In this document: positions 13,643-20,009 of the stretch, in pieces
Layout: each line of letters starts with the position of its first letter
Numbering within the stretch: the first letter of the stretch is position 1
Assembly: GCA_964569055.1 (NCBI GenBank)
Contig: CAZMSZ010000106.1
Coordinates: forward strand, 1-20,009
Direction: 5' to 3'
From: JAWLGW01 sp964569055
Lineage (GTDB): Bacteria > Planctomycetota > J058
Length of the DNA stretch: 20,009 bases
Made by a program: the position numbers and the translations under genes
The notes under the pieces: model-generated
Databases searched by the model: none
Told to the model about the DNA's origin: nothing
What the model saw: only the letters and a program-made list of their open reading frames with translations

Positions 13643-14665
13643 ATGGTGACGACGATCCGACGGCTGTGGAACGCGGCGAGCGCCGCGCTCGAGGCGGCGG
13701 GCGCGCTCGAGGGCGCGACCCCGCACGAGGTGGTGTGGCGCTCGGGGCCGGTGCGCCTGCGGGCCTACCGGCCGGCGACGGTGGCCCCGGGCGCGACCCC
13801 GCTGGTGCTGGTCACGCCCCTGATCAACCGGTTCCGCGTGGTCGACCTCGACGCCGGCTCGCTGGTGGCGACGCTGCTCGATCGCGGCCTCCCGGTCTAC
13901 GTGGTCGACTGGGGCGACCCACGCCGGATCGACGCCGGGATCGACCTCGCCGACTGCGCGCTGCGGCTGCTCCCCCGCGCCCTCGACGCGATCGGCGCAT
14001 CCGAGGGGGTCGACCTCGCCGGCTACTGCCTGGGCGGGACGATCGCGGTCCTGGGCGCCGCCTGCTGGCCCGCGCGCGTGCGGCGGCTGGTCACGATCAA
14101 CGCGCCGGTCGACTTCTCCTGCGACGACGCGCACATGGACCTGCTCAAGCTGTGGGTCGAGCGCGAGCACTTCCCGGTCGAGGCGCTCACGGCGGCGCAC
14201 GGCAACATGCCGGGCGCGCTGATCCTGCAGGGCTTCTCGTGGCAGAAGCCGCTGGCGAGCGCGCTCAAGCTCCCCCGCGCCTGGGGGCGCATGGAGGACC
14301 GCGCCTTCGCGCGCGGGTTCGCGCGGCTCGAGGCCTGGAACGACGACTCGGTCGACGTGCCGGGCGCCGCCTACCGCACCCTGATCCAGGCGCTGTACCG
14401 CGAGAACCGCCTGGCGCGCGGCACGCTCGAGCTGCGCGGCCGGCGGGTGGACCTCGCCCGGATCTCCTGCCCGCTCCTGGTCGTGACCGCGAGCAAGGAC
14501 ACCACCTGCCCGCCCGCCGCGGCGCGCGCCCTGCTCGACCTCGTCGGGACCCCCGCCGCCGAGCGCGCCGAGCTGCGCCTCGAGGGCGGGCACGTGGCGC
14601 CGGTGGTCGGCAAGCGCGCCGCGCAGCACCTCCACCACCCGCTCGCGGACTGGTTGCTCGCGTGA
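13643..14665 (+). CDS. phaC: Class III-like poly(3-hydroxyalkanoate) synthase, copy 1
   Basis: The 340-residue protein belongs to the PhaC branch of the alpha/beta-hydrolase fold and has class III length. It shows TPLINRFRVVDLDAGSLV (58-75), the VVDWGDP strand (87-93), the lipase-like box GYCLGG with Cys129 in place of Ser, Asp286 in VTASKDTTCPP and His317 in EGGHVAPVVGKRA. The Cys-Asp-His triad is that of PHA synthases, which polymerise 3-hydroxyacyl-CoA and release CoA. ATG at 13643 has AGGAG (13631-13635). The stop overlaps the GTG of the second copy (GTGA). Class III PhaC normally needs PhaE; the short helical protein upstream may fill that role. Confidence 0.82.
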   Translation: MVTTIRRLWNAASAALEAAGALEGATPHEVVWRSGPVRLRAYRPATVAPGATPLVLVTPLINRFRVVDLDAGSLVATLLDRGLPVYVVDWGDPRRIDAGIDLADCALRLLPRALDAIGASEGVDLAGYCLGGTIAVLGAACWPARVRRLVTINAPVDFSCDDAHMDLLKLWVEREHFPVEALTAAHGNMPGALILQGFSWQKPLASALKLPRAWGRMEDRAFARGFARLEAWNDDSVDVPGAAYRTLIQALYRENRLARGTLELRGRRVDLARISCPLLVVTASKDTTCPPAAARALLDLVGTPAAERAELRLEGGHVAPVVGKRAAQHLHHPLADWLLA

Positions 14666-15654
14666 TCGCCCTGTGGCGCGAGCGCGGCGCGAGCACCCCG
14701 CGCGAGACGGTCGGCACGTGGGGCTGCGTGCGGCTGGAGCGCCTGCTCGCCCCGGCCGGGGCGGCCCCGCGCCTCCGGGTCCCGGTGCTGCTCGTGCCAT
14801 CGATCATCAACCGCGCGCGGATCTTCGACCTGCGCCCCACTCAGAGCCTGGCGCGCCACCTGCTCGAGCGCGGGCTCGACGTGTACCTGCTCGACTGGGG
14901 CGCGCCGAGCGCGGCCGACGCGCACCTCGACCTGGCCGACTACGCGCTCGGCCTGGTGCGCCGCGCGCTGCGCCGGATCGAGGAGACGAGCGGCGCGACC
15001 CGGGCCCACCTGTTCGGCTACTGCCTGGGCGGCACGTTCGCGCTGATCGCGGCCACCCGCCTCTCGAACGTGGCCTCGGTGTGCGCGCTCACCACCCCGG
15101 TCGACCTGGCGGAGCCGGGCGCGCTCGGCGTCCTGACCGACGCGCGCCTGGTCGACCTCGAGCGGCTGGCCGCGGCCTGGCCGGTGGTGCCCGCCCCCGC
15201 GCTGTGGCTGGCGTTCCAGGCCCTCGACCCGGTGGGGATCGGCCGCAAGTGGCGCGGCCTGCTCGGCCGCCTGCGCGACCGCGAGCAGCGCGCGCGCTTC
15301 TTGGCGCAGGAGCGCTGGCTGGCCGACCCCGTCCCCATGACCGCCCGCGCGCTGCGCGGCGTGGTCGGCGGCCTCTACCGCGAGAACGCCCTCGCCCGCG
15401 GCACGCTGGTGCTCGAGGGGCGCGCGGTCTCGCTGGCGGACGGGCGCGCCCCCGTCCTGAACCTCGTGGCCGAGGGCGACACGATCGTGCCGCCCGCCGC
15501 CTCGCGCGCCCTCGAGCGCCGCTGGGGCGGGCCGGTCGTCACGCGCTCCTTTCGGGGCGGACACATCGGGGTGTGCGTCGGTTCGCGCGCGCCCCAGGGC
15601 ATGTGGGCCGCGGCGGCCGAGTGGCTGACCTCGCGGCAGGAGGAGGCGGCGTGA
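14662..15654 (+). CDS. phaC: Class III-like poly(3-hydroxyalkanoate) synthase, copy 2
   Basis: The 330-residue PhaC-family protein has VPSIINRARIFDLRPTQSLA (45-64), VYLLDWGAP (74-82), the cysteine box GYCLGG (119-124, Cys121), Asp273 in LVAEGDTIVPP and His301 in RGGHIGVCVGSRA. The triad is complete. It differs widely from copy 1 in the middle region (about 150-240, lid and substrate tunnel), so it is not a recent duplicate. It begins with GTG at 14662 inside the stop of copy 1 and ends inside the GTG of the symporter gene (GTGA). The two copies could form a heteromer or have different substrate ranges, which is inference. PHA synthase activity is more likely than hydrolysis because of the cysteine nucleophile. 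Confidence 0.8.
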   Translation: MIALWRERGASTPRETVGTWGCVRLERLLAPAGAAPRLRVPVLLVPSIINRARIFDLRPTQSLARHLLERGLDVYLLDWGAPSAADAHLDLADYALGLVRRALRRIEETSGATRAHLFGYCLGGTFALIAATRLSNVASVCALTTPVDLAEPGALGVLTDARLVDLERLAAAWPVVPAPALWLAFQALDPVGIGRKWRGLLGRLRDREQRARFLAQERWLADPVPMTARALRGVVGGLYRENALARGTLVLEGRAVSLADGRAPVLNLVAEGDTIVPPAASRALERRWGGPVVTRSFRGGHIGVCVGSRAPQGMWAAAAEWLTSRQEEAA

Positions 15655-17156
15655 GCCCGCTGACGCTCTCGTGGATCCTGTTCGGGGCCGTGTTGGCCGT
15701 GACGTTCTGGCTGGCGTGGCTGGGCATGAAGCGCACCCGCACCTTCGACGACTTCGCCGTCGGCGGGCGCGCCATGAACCCGTGGCTGGCGGGCGTGACC
15801 CTGGGCGCCTGCCTCGCCAGCACGGCCACGTTCGTGATCAACCCGGGCTTCGTCTACGCCTACGGCCTGCCGGCCCTGGTCGCGCTCACGATCCCGCTGT
15901 TCGCCGGGATCCTGGCCGGCCTGCTCCTGCTCGGCCCCGGCTTCCGCCGCCACGGCGGGCGCGCCACCACGCTCCCGGTGTGGCTGGGCGAGCGCTACGG
16001 GAGCGAGGGGCTGCGCTTGTGGTTCGCGCTCCTCTCGCTGCTCCACGTGTTCTACGTGGTGCTGATCGTGGTCGGCGCGGCCTACGTGATGCACGCCACC
16101 ATGGGCCTCTCCTACGGCGCCTCGCTGCTGGTGATCGTGGGCGTGGTGTTCAGCTACGTGCTGGTCGGCGGGACCTACGCCCACGCCTACACCAACGCGG
16201 CGCAGGGCGCGGTCATGCTGGCCGTGTCGCTGCTCCTGTGCGGCTACGCGCTCCGTGACATGGCGACGGCCGGCGGCTCGCTCAGCGGCGGGCTGGCGCT
16301 GCTCGAGGCGCAGCAGCCGAGCCTGGTCGCGCTGACCGACCCGAGCAGCCCCTTCTACCGCGACTGGGTCGAGGTGCTGGTGTGCCCGTTCGTGATCGGG
16401 TTCGCGCTCGTCGCGCAGCCGCACCTCCTGGTCAAGGCGCTCTACGTGCAGCGGACGAGCGACATCGTGAAGCTGAGCGTGACCGGCTTCCTGTGCTTCG
16501 TGGTGTTCTCGCTCGTGCTCCTGGGCGGGCTGGCCGGCCGGCTGACCCTGGGCGGCGAGCTGAGCCAGGACGTGGCCATGAGCGCCTGGCTGGCCAAGAC
16601 GCTCCCGCCCTTCGTGGGCGCGTTCGTGAGCGTCGCGATCCTGGCCGCCGCCATGTCGACCCTCGACGGCCTGCTCGTCGCGATCTCCGCGATCGTGGGC
16701 GCCGACCTCGTGGCCCACCCCGCCGTGGCGGGCCGCCTCGGCGCGCACGACCCCGAGGCTCGCTCCCGCCTGGCCCTGCGCGGCGGCCGGGTGACCGTGA
16801 TCGCGCTCGGCCTGATCGCAGGCGCCCTCGCCTACGACCCGCCGGCCCTGGTCGGGATCTTCGGCACGGTCGGGACCTACGGCCTCCTGGTCGCGAGCCT
16901 CCCCGCGATCCTGTGCGGCGTCCTGATGCGACACCCCCCGACCGCGAGAGGCGTGGTCGCCGGCTCCCTGGCCGGCCTGCTGGTCCACCTCGCCTGGTAT
17001 GCCCTGGGCGAGCTCAACACCGGCCTGACCGCCTGCGCCGGCCTGACCGTGGCCTTCCCCCTGACCCTCCTCGCAGGCGCGCGCCCCGAGTGGCGCGCAA
17101 CCGAGGCCACCCCAGCAACTCGCGAGCTAGCCCTAGCCGCCGACCAAGCGCGATAG
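15651..17156 (+). CDS. Sodium:solute symporter (SSS family), probable carboxylate uptake
   Basis: The 501-residue inner-membrane protein has about 13 hydrophobic segments, typical of the SSS (LeuT-fold) family. Family marks are FDDFAVGGRAMNPW (32-45) after the first helix, GGTYAHAYTNAAQGAVML (173-190, canonical form with Thr-Asp before the Gln) and AAAMSTLDGLLVAIS (332-346), where Ser336 and Thr337 match the Na2 sodium site. Substrates in the family range from sugars to acetate, pantothenate and proline. Short carboxylates are my guess from the neighbouring acyl-CoA and PHA genes. The start is GTG at 15651, in the GTGA overlap with the second PHA synthase. The C-terminal tail (480-501) uses codons such as CTA and GCA that are rare elsewhere in the window. 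Confidence 0.9.
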   Translation: MSPLTLSWILFGAVLAVTFWLAWLGMKRTRTFDDFAVGGRAMNPWLAGVTLGACLASTATFVINPGFVYAYGLPALVALTIPLFAGILAGLLLLGPGFRRHGGRATTLPVWLGERYGSEGLRLWFALLSLLHVFYVVLIVVGAAYVMHATMGLSYGASLLVIVGVVFSYVLVGGTYAHAYTNAAQGAVMLAVSLLLCGYALRDMATAGGSLSGGLALLEAQQPSLVALTDPSSPFYRDWVEVLVCPFVIGFALVAQPHLLVKALYVQRTSDIVKLSVTGFLCFVVFSLVLLGGLAGRLTLGGELSQDVAMSAWLAKTLPPFVGAFVSVAILAAAMSTLDGLLVAISAIVGADLVAHPAVAGRLGAHDPEARSRLALRGGRVTVIALGLIAGALAYDPPALVGIFGTVGTYGLLVASLPAILCGVLMRHPPTARGVVAGSLAGLLVHLAWYALGELNTGLTACAGLTVAFPLTLLAGARPEWRATEATPATRELALAADQAR

Positions 17157-17528
17157 CCCTCTTCTGCCTCTCTCCCTGCTTTCCTGCCGTCCCTGCTGTC
17201 CTGCCTCTCTCTTCTGCCTCTCTTCCTGCCTTCCTGCCTCTCTCTTCTGCCTTTCTTCCTGCNNNNNNNNNNNNNNNNNNNNNNNNNNNNNNNNNNNNNN
17301 NNNNNNNNNNNNNNNNNNNNNNNNNNNNNNNNNNNNNNNNNNNNNNNNNNNNNNNNNNNNNNTTCCTGTCTTTCCTGCTTTCCTGCCTCTCTCTTCTGCC
17401 TTTCTTCCTGCTTTCCTGTCTTTCCTGCTTTCCTGCCTCTCTCTTCTGCCTTTCTTCCTGCTTTCCTTCCTTCCTGCTTTCCTGCCTCTCTCTTCTGCCT
17501 CTCTTCCTGCTTTCCTGCCCCTCCCGCC
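17157..17528. repeat. A-free pyrimidine-rich tandem repeat (unit about 50 bp)
   Basis: The plus strand has no A at 17157-17262 and again none at 17363-17528, with G almost only in CTG. A 19-base core, CTGCCTCTCTCTTCTGCCT, occurs five times, starting at 17201, 17234, 17383, 17433 and 17482. The spacings are 33 before the gap and 50 and 49 after it. The 50-base unit is exact at 17363-17412 and 17413-17462. The period is not a multiple of three, so it is not a coding repeat. The tract lies between the symporter stop and the ribosome site of the acyl-CoA synthetase. True copy number is unknown because of the gap. Confidence 0.92.
17263..17362. other. Assembly gap (100 N) inside the tandem repeat
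   Basis: Exactly 100 N in the middle of the pyrimidine repeat, flanked by the same repeat on both sides. The assembly most likely broke on the repeat. The real length could be far from 100 bases. Confidence 0.97.
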
Positions 17529-17539
17529 AGGAGCCCCCC

Positions 17540-18976
17540 ATGCTGAGCCTGTGGCCCGAAAAGTGGAACGTGTTCGGCCCCGACCGGGTCGCCCTGGTCG
17601 ACGGTGAGACCGGCGTCCGCTGGACGTACCGCGAGCTGCACCGCCGCGTCCTGCGCCGCGCGGCCTGGCTGCGCGACGCCCACGGCGTGCGGCCGGGCGA
17701 CCGCGTCGCCTGGCTGGCCGGCAACCGCCTCGAGCTGTTCGAGACGCTGTTCGCCTGCGCGCGGCTGGGCGCGATCCTGGTGCCCGTCAACTGGCGCCTC
17801 GCCCCGCCGGAGGTGGCCTACGTGCTGTCGCACTGCGCGCCGCGGCACGTGATCGACGAGGAGCGGTTCGCGGGCTCCTTCGCGCTCGCCGACGTCGGCC
17901 CCCTCCCCGTGGTGCCCGCGTTCGCGGCAAACGACGCCACCCCGCTCCTGATCCTCTACACCTCGGGCACCACCGGGCGACCCAAGGGCGCCACGCTGAC
18001 CCACGGCTCGGTGAGCTGGAACAGCCTCAACACCACGGTCGCCTGCGACCTGCGCGCCGACGACTCGACGGTCACGTTCACGCCCCTGTTCCACACCGGC
18101 GCGCTGAACGTGCTCTCGCTCCCGCTGCTGCACCGCGGCGGGAAGGTGGTCCTGTTCTCGCGCTTCGACCCCGCCGCCGTGCTGTGCGCGGTCGAGCGCG
18201 AGCGGGTCTCGATCCTGTTCGGCGTGCCGACGACCTACGAGATGCTCCGCGATGAGGCGGCCTTCGCCGGCTCCGACCTCTCGAGCGTGCGGTTCGCCCT
18301 GTGCGGCGGCGCGCCCTGCCCGCTCGGCCTGATCGACGACTACGCGCGCCGCGGGGTGGTGTTCCGCCAGGGCTACGGGCTGACCGAGGTGGGGCCCAAC
18401 TGCTTCTCGCTCCCGCCCGAGGACGCCGTGCGCAAGGCGGGTACCGTCGGGTTCCCGGTCATGCACTGCGAGGCGCGGATCGTGGACGCGGAGGGCCGCG
18501 ACGTGGCGCCGGGCGAGGTCGGCGAGCTGTGGCTGCGCGGGCCCCACGTGTGCGGCGGCTACTGGGAGGACCCCGAGGCGACGGCGGCCGCGCGGCGGGA
18601 CGGCTGGTGGGCGACGGGCGACCTGTTCTCGGTCGACGACGAGGGCTACTACCGCGTGGTGGGGCGCAAGAAGGAGATGTTCATTTCGGGCGGCGAGAAC
18701 GTGTACCCGGCCGAGGTCGAGCAGGCGATCCTGCAGCACCCGCGCGTGAAGGAGGCCGCCGTGGTCGGCGTGCCCGACACCCGCTGGGGTGAGGTGGGCT
18801 GGGCCTACGTGGCGCCCGCCGAGATCGACGGCGAGGAGCTGCGGCGGTTCCTCGAGGGGCGGCTCGCCCGCTACAAGCTGCCCAAGCGGGTGATCGCCCT
18901 CGACGCGCTGCCGCGCAACGCCACCGGCAAGGTGGTCCGCGCTGCCCTCGGCGCGCTGGTGGAGGTGGGCGCGTGA
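17540..18976 (+). CDS. AMP-dependent acyl-CoA synthetase (ANL superfamily)
   Basis: The 478-residue enzyme activates a carboxylic acid with ATP and CoA via an acyl-adenylate. Motifs are in order: A3 P-loop YTSGTTGRPKG (140-150), TPLFHTGALN (181-190), A5 YGLTE (279-283), A7 TGD (359-361), the hinge region GRKKEMFISGGENVYPAEVE (375-394) and the A10 catalytic lysine Lys464 in RNATGKV. All catalytic residues are present. It is compact because the segment between A2 and A3 (about 105-131) is short. It looks like a short- to long-chain fatty acyl-CoA ligase; the chain length is not readable. ATG at 17540 has AGGAG (17529-17533). The stop overlaps the GTG of the next gene. The upstream repeat separates it from the symporter gene. 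Confidence 0.92.
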   Translation: MLSLWPEKWNVFGPDRVALVDGETGVRWTYRELHRRVLRRAAWLRDAHGVRPGDRVAWLAGNRLELFETLFACARLGAILVPVNWRLAPPEVAYVLSHCAPRHVIDEERFAGSFALADVGPLPVVPAFAANDATPLLILYTSGTTGRPKGATLTHGSVSWNSLNTTVACDLRADDSTVTFTPLFHTGALNVLSLPLLHRGGKVVLFSRFDPAAVLCAVERERVSILFGVPTTYEMLRDEAAFAGSDLSSVRFALCGGAPCPLGLIDDYARRGVVFRQGYGLTEVGPNCFSLPPEDAVRKAGTVGFPVMHCEARIVDAEGRDVAPGEVGELWLRGPHVCGGYWEDPEATAAARRDGWWATGDLFSVDDEGYYRVVGRKKEMFISGGENVYPAEVEQAILQHPRVKEAAVVGVPDTRWGEVGWAYVAPAEIDGEELRRFLEGRLARYKLPKRVIALDALPRNATGKVVRAALGALVEVGA

Positions 18977-20009
18977 GCTCGCTGCGCGCGCTCCTGCTCG
19001 GGGCGCTGCTGCTCCTCCTGCCGGGGCCCGCGGCGGCGCTCGACGAGGTGGTGCAGAAGCGGGTGGTGGTGGCCCGCGACTTCCCGCTCCTCTCGGGCGA
19101 GACCCTCCCCGAGCTGCGCCTGGGGGTCGAGACCTACGGGCAGCTCGACCCGACCGGCGAGAACGCCGTGCTGGTGTGCCACTTCTTCGCGGGCGACAGC
19201 CACGCCGCCGGCCGCAAGGACGCCCAGGATTCGGGGCGCGGCTGGTGGGACGCCCTGATCGGCCCGGGTAAGCCGCTCGACACCGACCGGTTCTACGTGG
19301 TCTCGACCGACCTGCCCTGCGGAATGATGGTCAAGGACCCGTGGGTGGTCACGACCGGGCCCGCGTCGCTCGACCCGCGCACCGGCGAGCCCTACGGCAT
19401 GCGCTTCCCGACCACCACGCTGCGCGACCTCGTGCGCGCGCAGCGGGCGGTCCTGGACGCGCTCGGGGTGCGCCGCCTGGCTTGCGTGACCGGCCCCTCG
19501 CTGGGCGGCATGCTGGCCCTGAGCTGGGCGGTGGAGTACCCCGGCTTCGTCGAGCGCGCGGTGCCCGTCGCGGCGCCGTTCGAGTTCAGCGCCCAGGAGC
19601 GGGCCGGCTTCCAGAGCGCCGCCCTGGCGATCCGGTCCGACCCGAGCTGGGCCTTCGGCGACTACGCCCGCTACGGGACCGAGCCGCTGTTGGGGGTCGC
19701 GATGGCCATGCGCGGCCTGACGGCGATCGCGCAGGGGCGCGGCTACCTGCTCCCGTGGCTGCTCCCGAGCTACCTCGAGGACGCCCGGCGGTTCGACGCC
19801 AACCACTACCTCTACACGCTCGCGATCCACGAGGGCTACGACCTCGCCGGGCCGTACGCCACCCGCGAGGCGGCGCTGCAGCGCGTGCGCGCGCGGGTCG
19901 TCCTGATCGGGTTCGACGACGACCGGTTCGTGACCCCCGAGGAGCTCGAGGCGGGCCGCGACGAGCTGGCCGCGGCCGGCGTGGCGGTCGAGCTGGCGAT
20001 CGTCCCGGG
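18973..20009 (+). CDS. Exported MetX-like alpha/beta hydrolase (partial, 3' end cut by window)
   Basis: The visible 345 residues begin with GTG at 18973, inside the stop of the acyl-CoA synthetase gene (GTGA). A signal peptide is evident (hydrophobic 5-22, cut near PAAAL). The rest follows the homoserine O-acetyltransferase (MetX) layout: FPLLSGETLPELRLGVETYG, GWWDALIGPGKPLDTDRFYV (90-109), YGMRFPTTTLRDLVRAQ, nucleophile Ser176 in VTGPSLGGMLALSWAVEYP and Asp317 in GFDDDRFVTPEEL. The catalytic His lies beyond the end. Substrate-site marks of true MetX are changed: the CHALTG loop is CHFFAG, and the GGCxGTTGP region is replaced by PCGMMVKDPWVVTTGP. With an export signal and CoA ligase context, homoserine acetylation is unlikely. 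I call it a MetX-fold esterase or acyltransferase of unknown substrate. Confidence 0.8.
   Translation, partial: MSSLRALLLGALLLLLPGPAAALDEVVQKRVVVARDFPLLSGETLPELRLGVETYGQLDPTGENAVLVCHFFAGDSHAAGRKDAQDSGRGWWDALIGPGKPLDTDRFYVVSTDLPCGMMVKDPWVVTTGPASLDPRTGEPYGMRFPTTTLRDLVRAQRAVLDALGVRRLACVTGPSLGGMLALSWAVEYPGFVERAVPVAAPFEFSAQERAGFQSAALAIRSDPSWAFGDYARYGTEPLLGVAMAMRGLTAIAQGRGYLLPWLLPSYLEDARRFDANHYLYTLAIHEGYDLAGPYATREAALQRVRARVVLIGFDDDRFVTPEELEAGRDELAAAGVAVELAIVP

Noticed and set aside
17157..17262. Intrinsic terminator after the symporter gene.
   Set aside because: No GC hairpin followed by a T run is present. An A-free strand cannot form the needed stem, so only Rho-dependent termination is plausible.
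17157..17528. Possible CRISPR array because of regular repeats.
   Set aside because: Units are adjacent and nearly identical with no unique spacers, there is no dyad in the unit, and no cas gene is near.
17014..17790. Minus-strand frame giving an Arg/Glu/Lys/Gln-rich repeat protein through the pyrimidine tract.
   Set aside because: It is interrupted by the 100 N gap, the repeat period of 50 (and 49, 33) does not keep frame, and it has no start signal. It is a low-complexity artefact.
18973..20009. Naming the last gene metX (homoserine O-acetyltransferase).
   Set aside because: The protein has a signal peptide, and the conserved CHALTG and GGCxGTTGP regions are changed. Only the fold and nucleophile agree.

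Overview
The window is about 20 kb of very GC-rich bacterial DNA (by eye roughly three quarters G+C, with almost every third codon position G or C). It carries 19 genes or gene remnants, packed tightly. Lipoprotein and Sec signal peptides point to a Gram-negative type of cell. The gene set (secreted WD40 and von Willebrand A proteins, a HExxH peptidase of DUF1570 type, short class III-like PHA synthases) would fit a myxobacterium or a relative among the former Deltaproteobacteria. That placement is inference, because no rRNA or ribosomal protein marker is present. Two runs of exactly 100 N (9418-9517 and 17263-17362) show a draft scaffold, so the distances across them are unknown.

Region 1 (1-9416) is a set of mostly housekeeping or poorly known genes in divergent and convergent pairs. 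A secreted VWA protein diverges from a secreted TPR/HExxH peptidase, which is followed by a phytanoyl-CoA dioxygenase-like enzyme. Behind that lies a broken gamma-glutamylcyclotransferase gene. Next come a small conserved protein with an HDLAHYAVE motif, divergent from a DUF2293 protein and an SF2 helicase, then a lipoprotein, and finally a DUF4336 protein divergent from a macro-domain protein. In front of nine transcription units the same short element can be read, G(G/C)TANNNT, which I take to be the -10 promoter box. At two genes it lies so near the start codon, with no Shine-Dalgarno sequence, that leaderless mRNA is likely.

Region 2 (9539-17156) is one long forward operon with ATGA or GTGA overlaps at five of its seven junctions. 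The order is TetR regulator, secreted WD40 protein, secreted lipase/depolymerase-like hydrolase, cytoplasmic alpha/beta hydrolase, a 96-residue PhaE/phasin-like protein, two tandem PHA-synthase-like proteins that both have the GYCLGG cysteine box, and a sodium:solute symporter. A perfect palindrome, CGAACGTTCG, sits inside the operon at the beginning of the fourth gene and could be an operator.

Region 3 (17157-20009) begins with an A-free, pyrimidine-rich tandem repeat with a unit of about 50 bp, broken by the second gap. It is followed by an acyl-CoA synthetase and a MetX-fold hydrolase with a signal peptide. The last gene runs off the end of the window. Together regions 2 and 3 read as a lipid or polyester locus: an exported hydrolase releases acids or hydroxyacids, the symporter takes up carboxylates, the synthetase makes acyl-CoAs and the two synthase-like proteins polymerise 3-hydroxyacyl-CoA into granules. 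This pathway is inferred from gene content and has not been shown.
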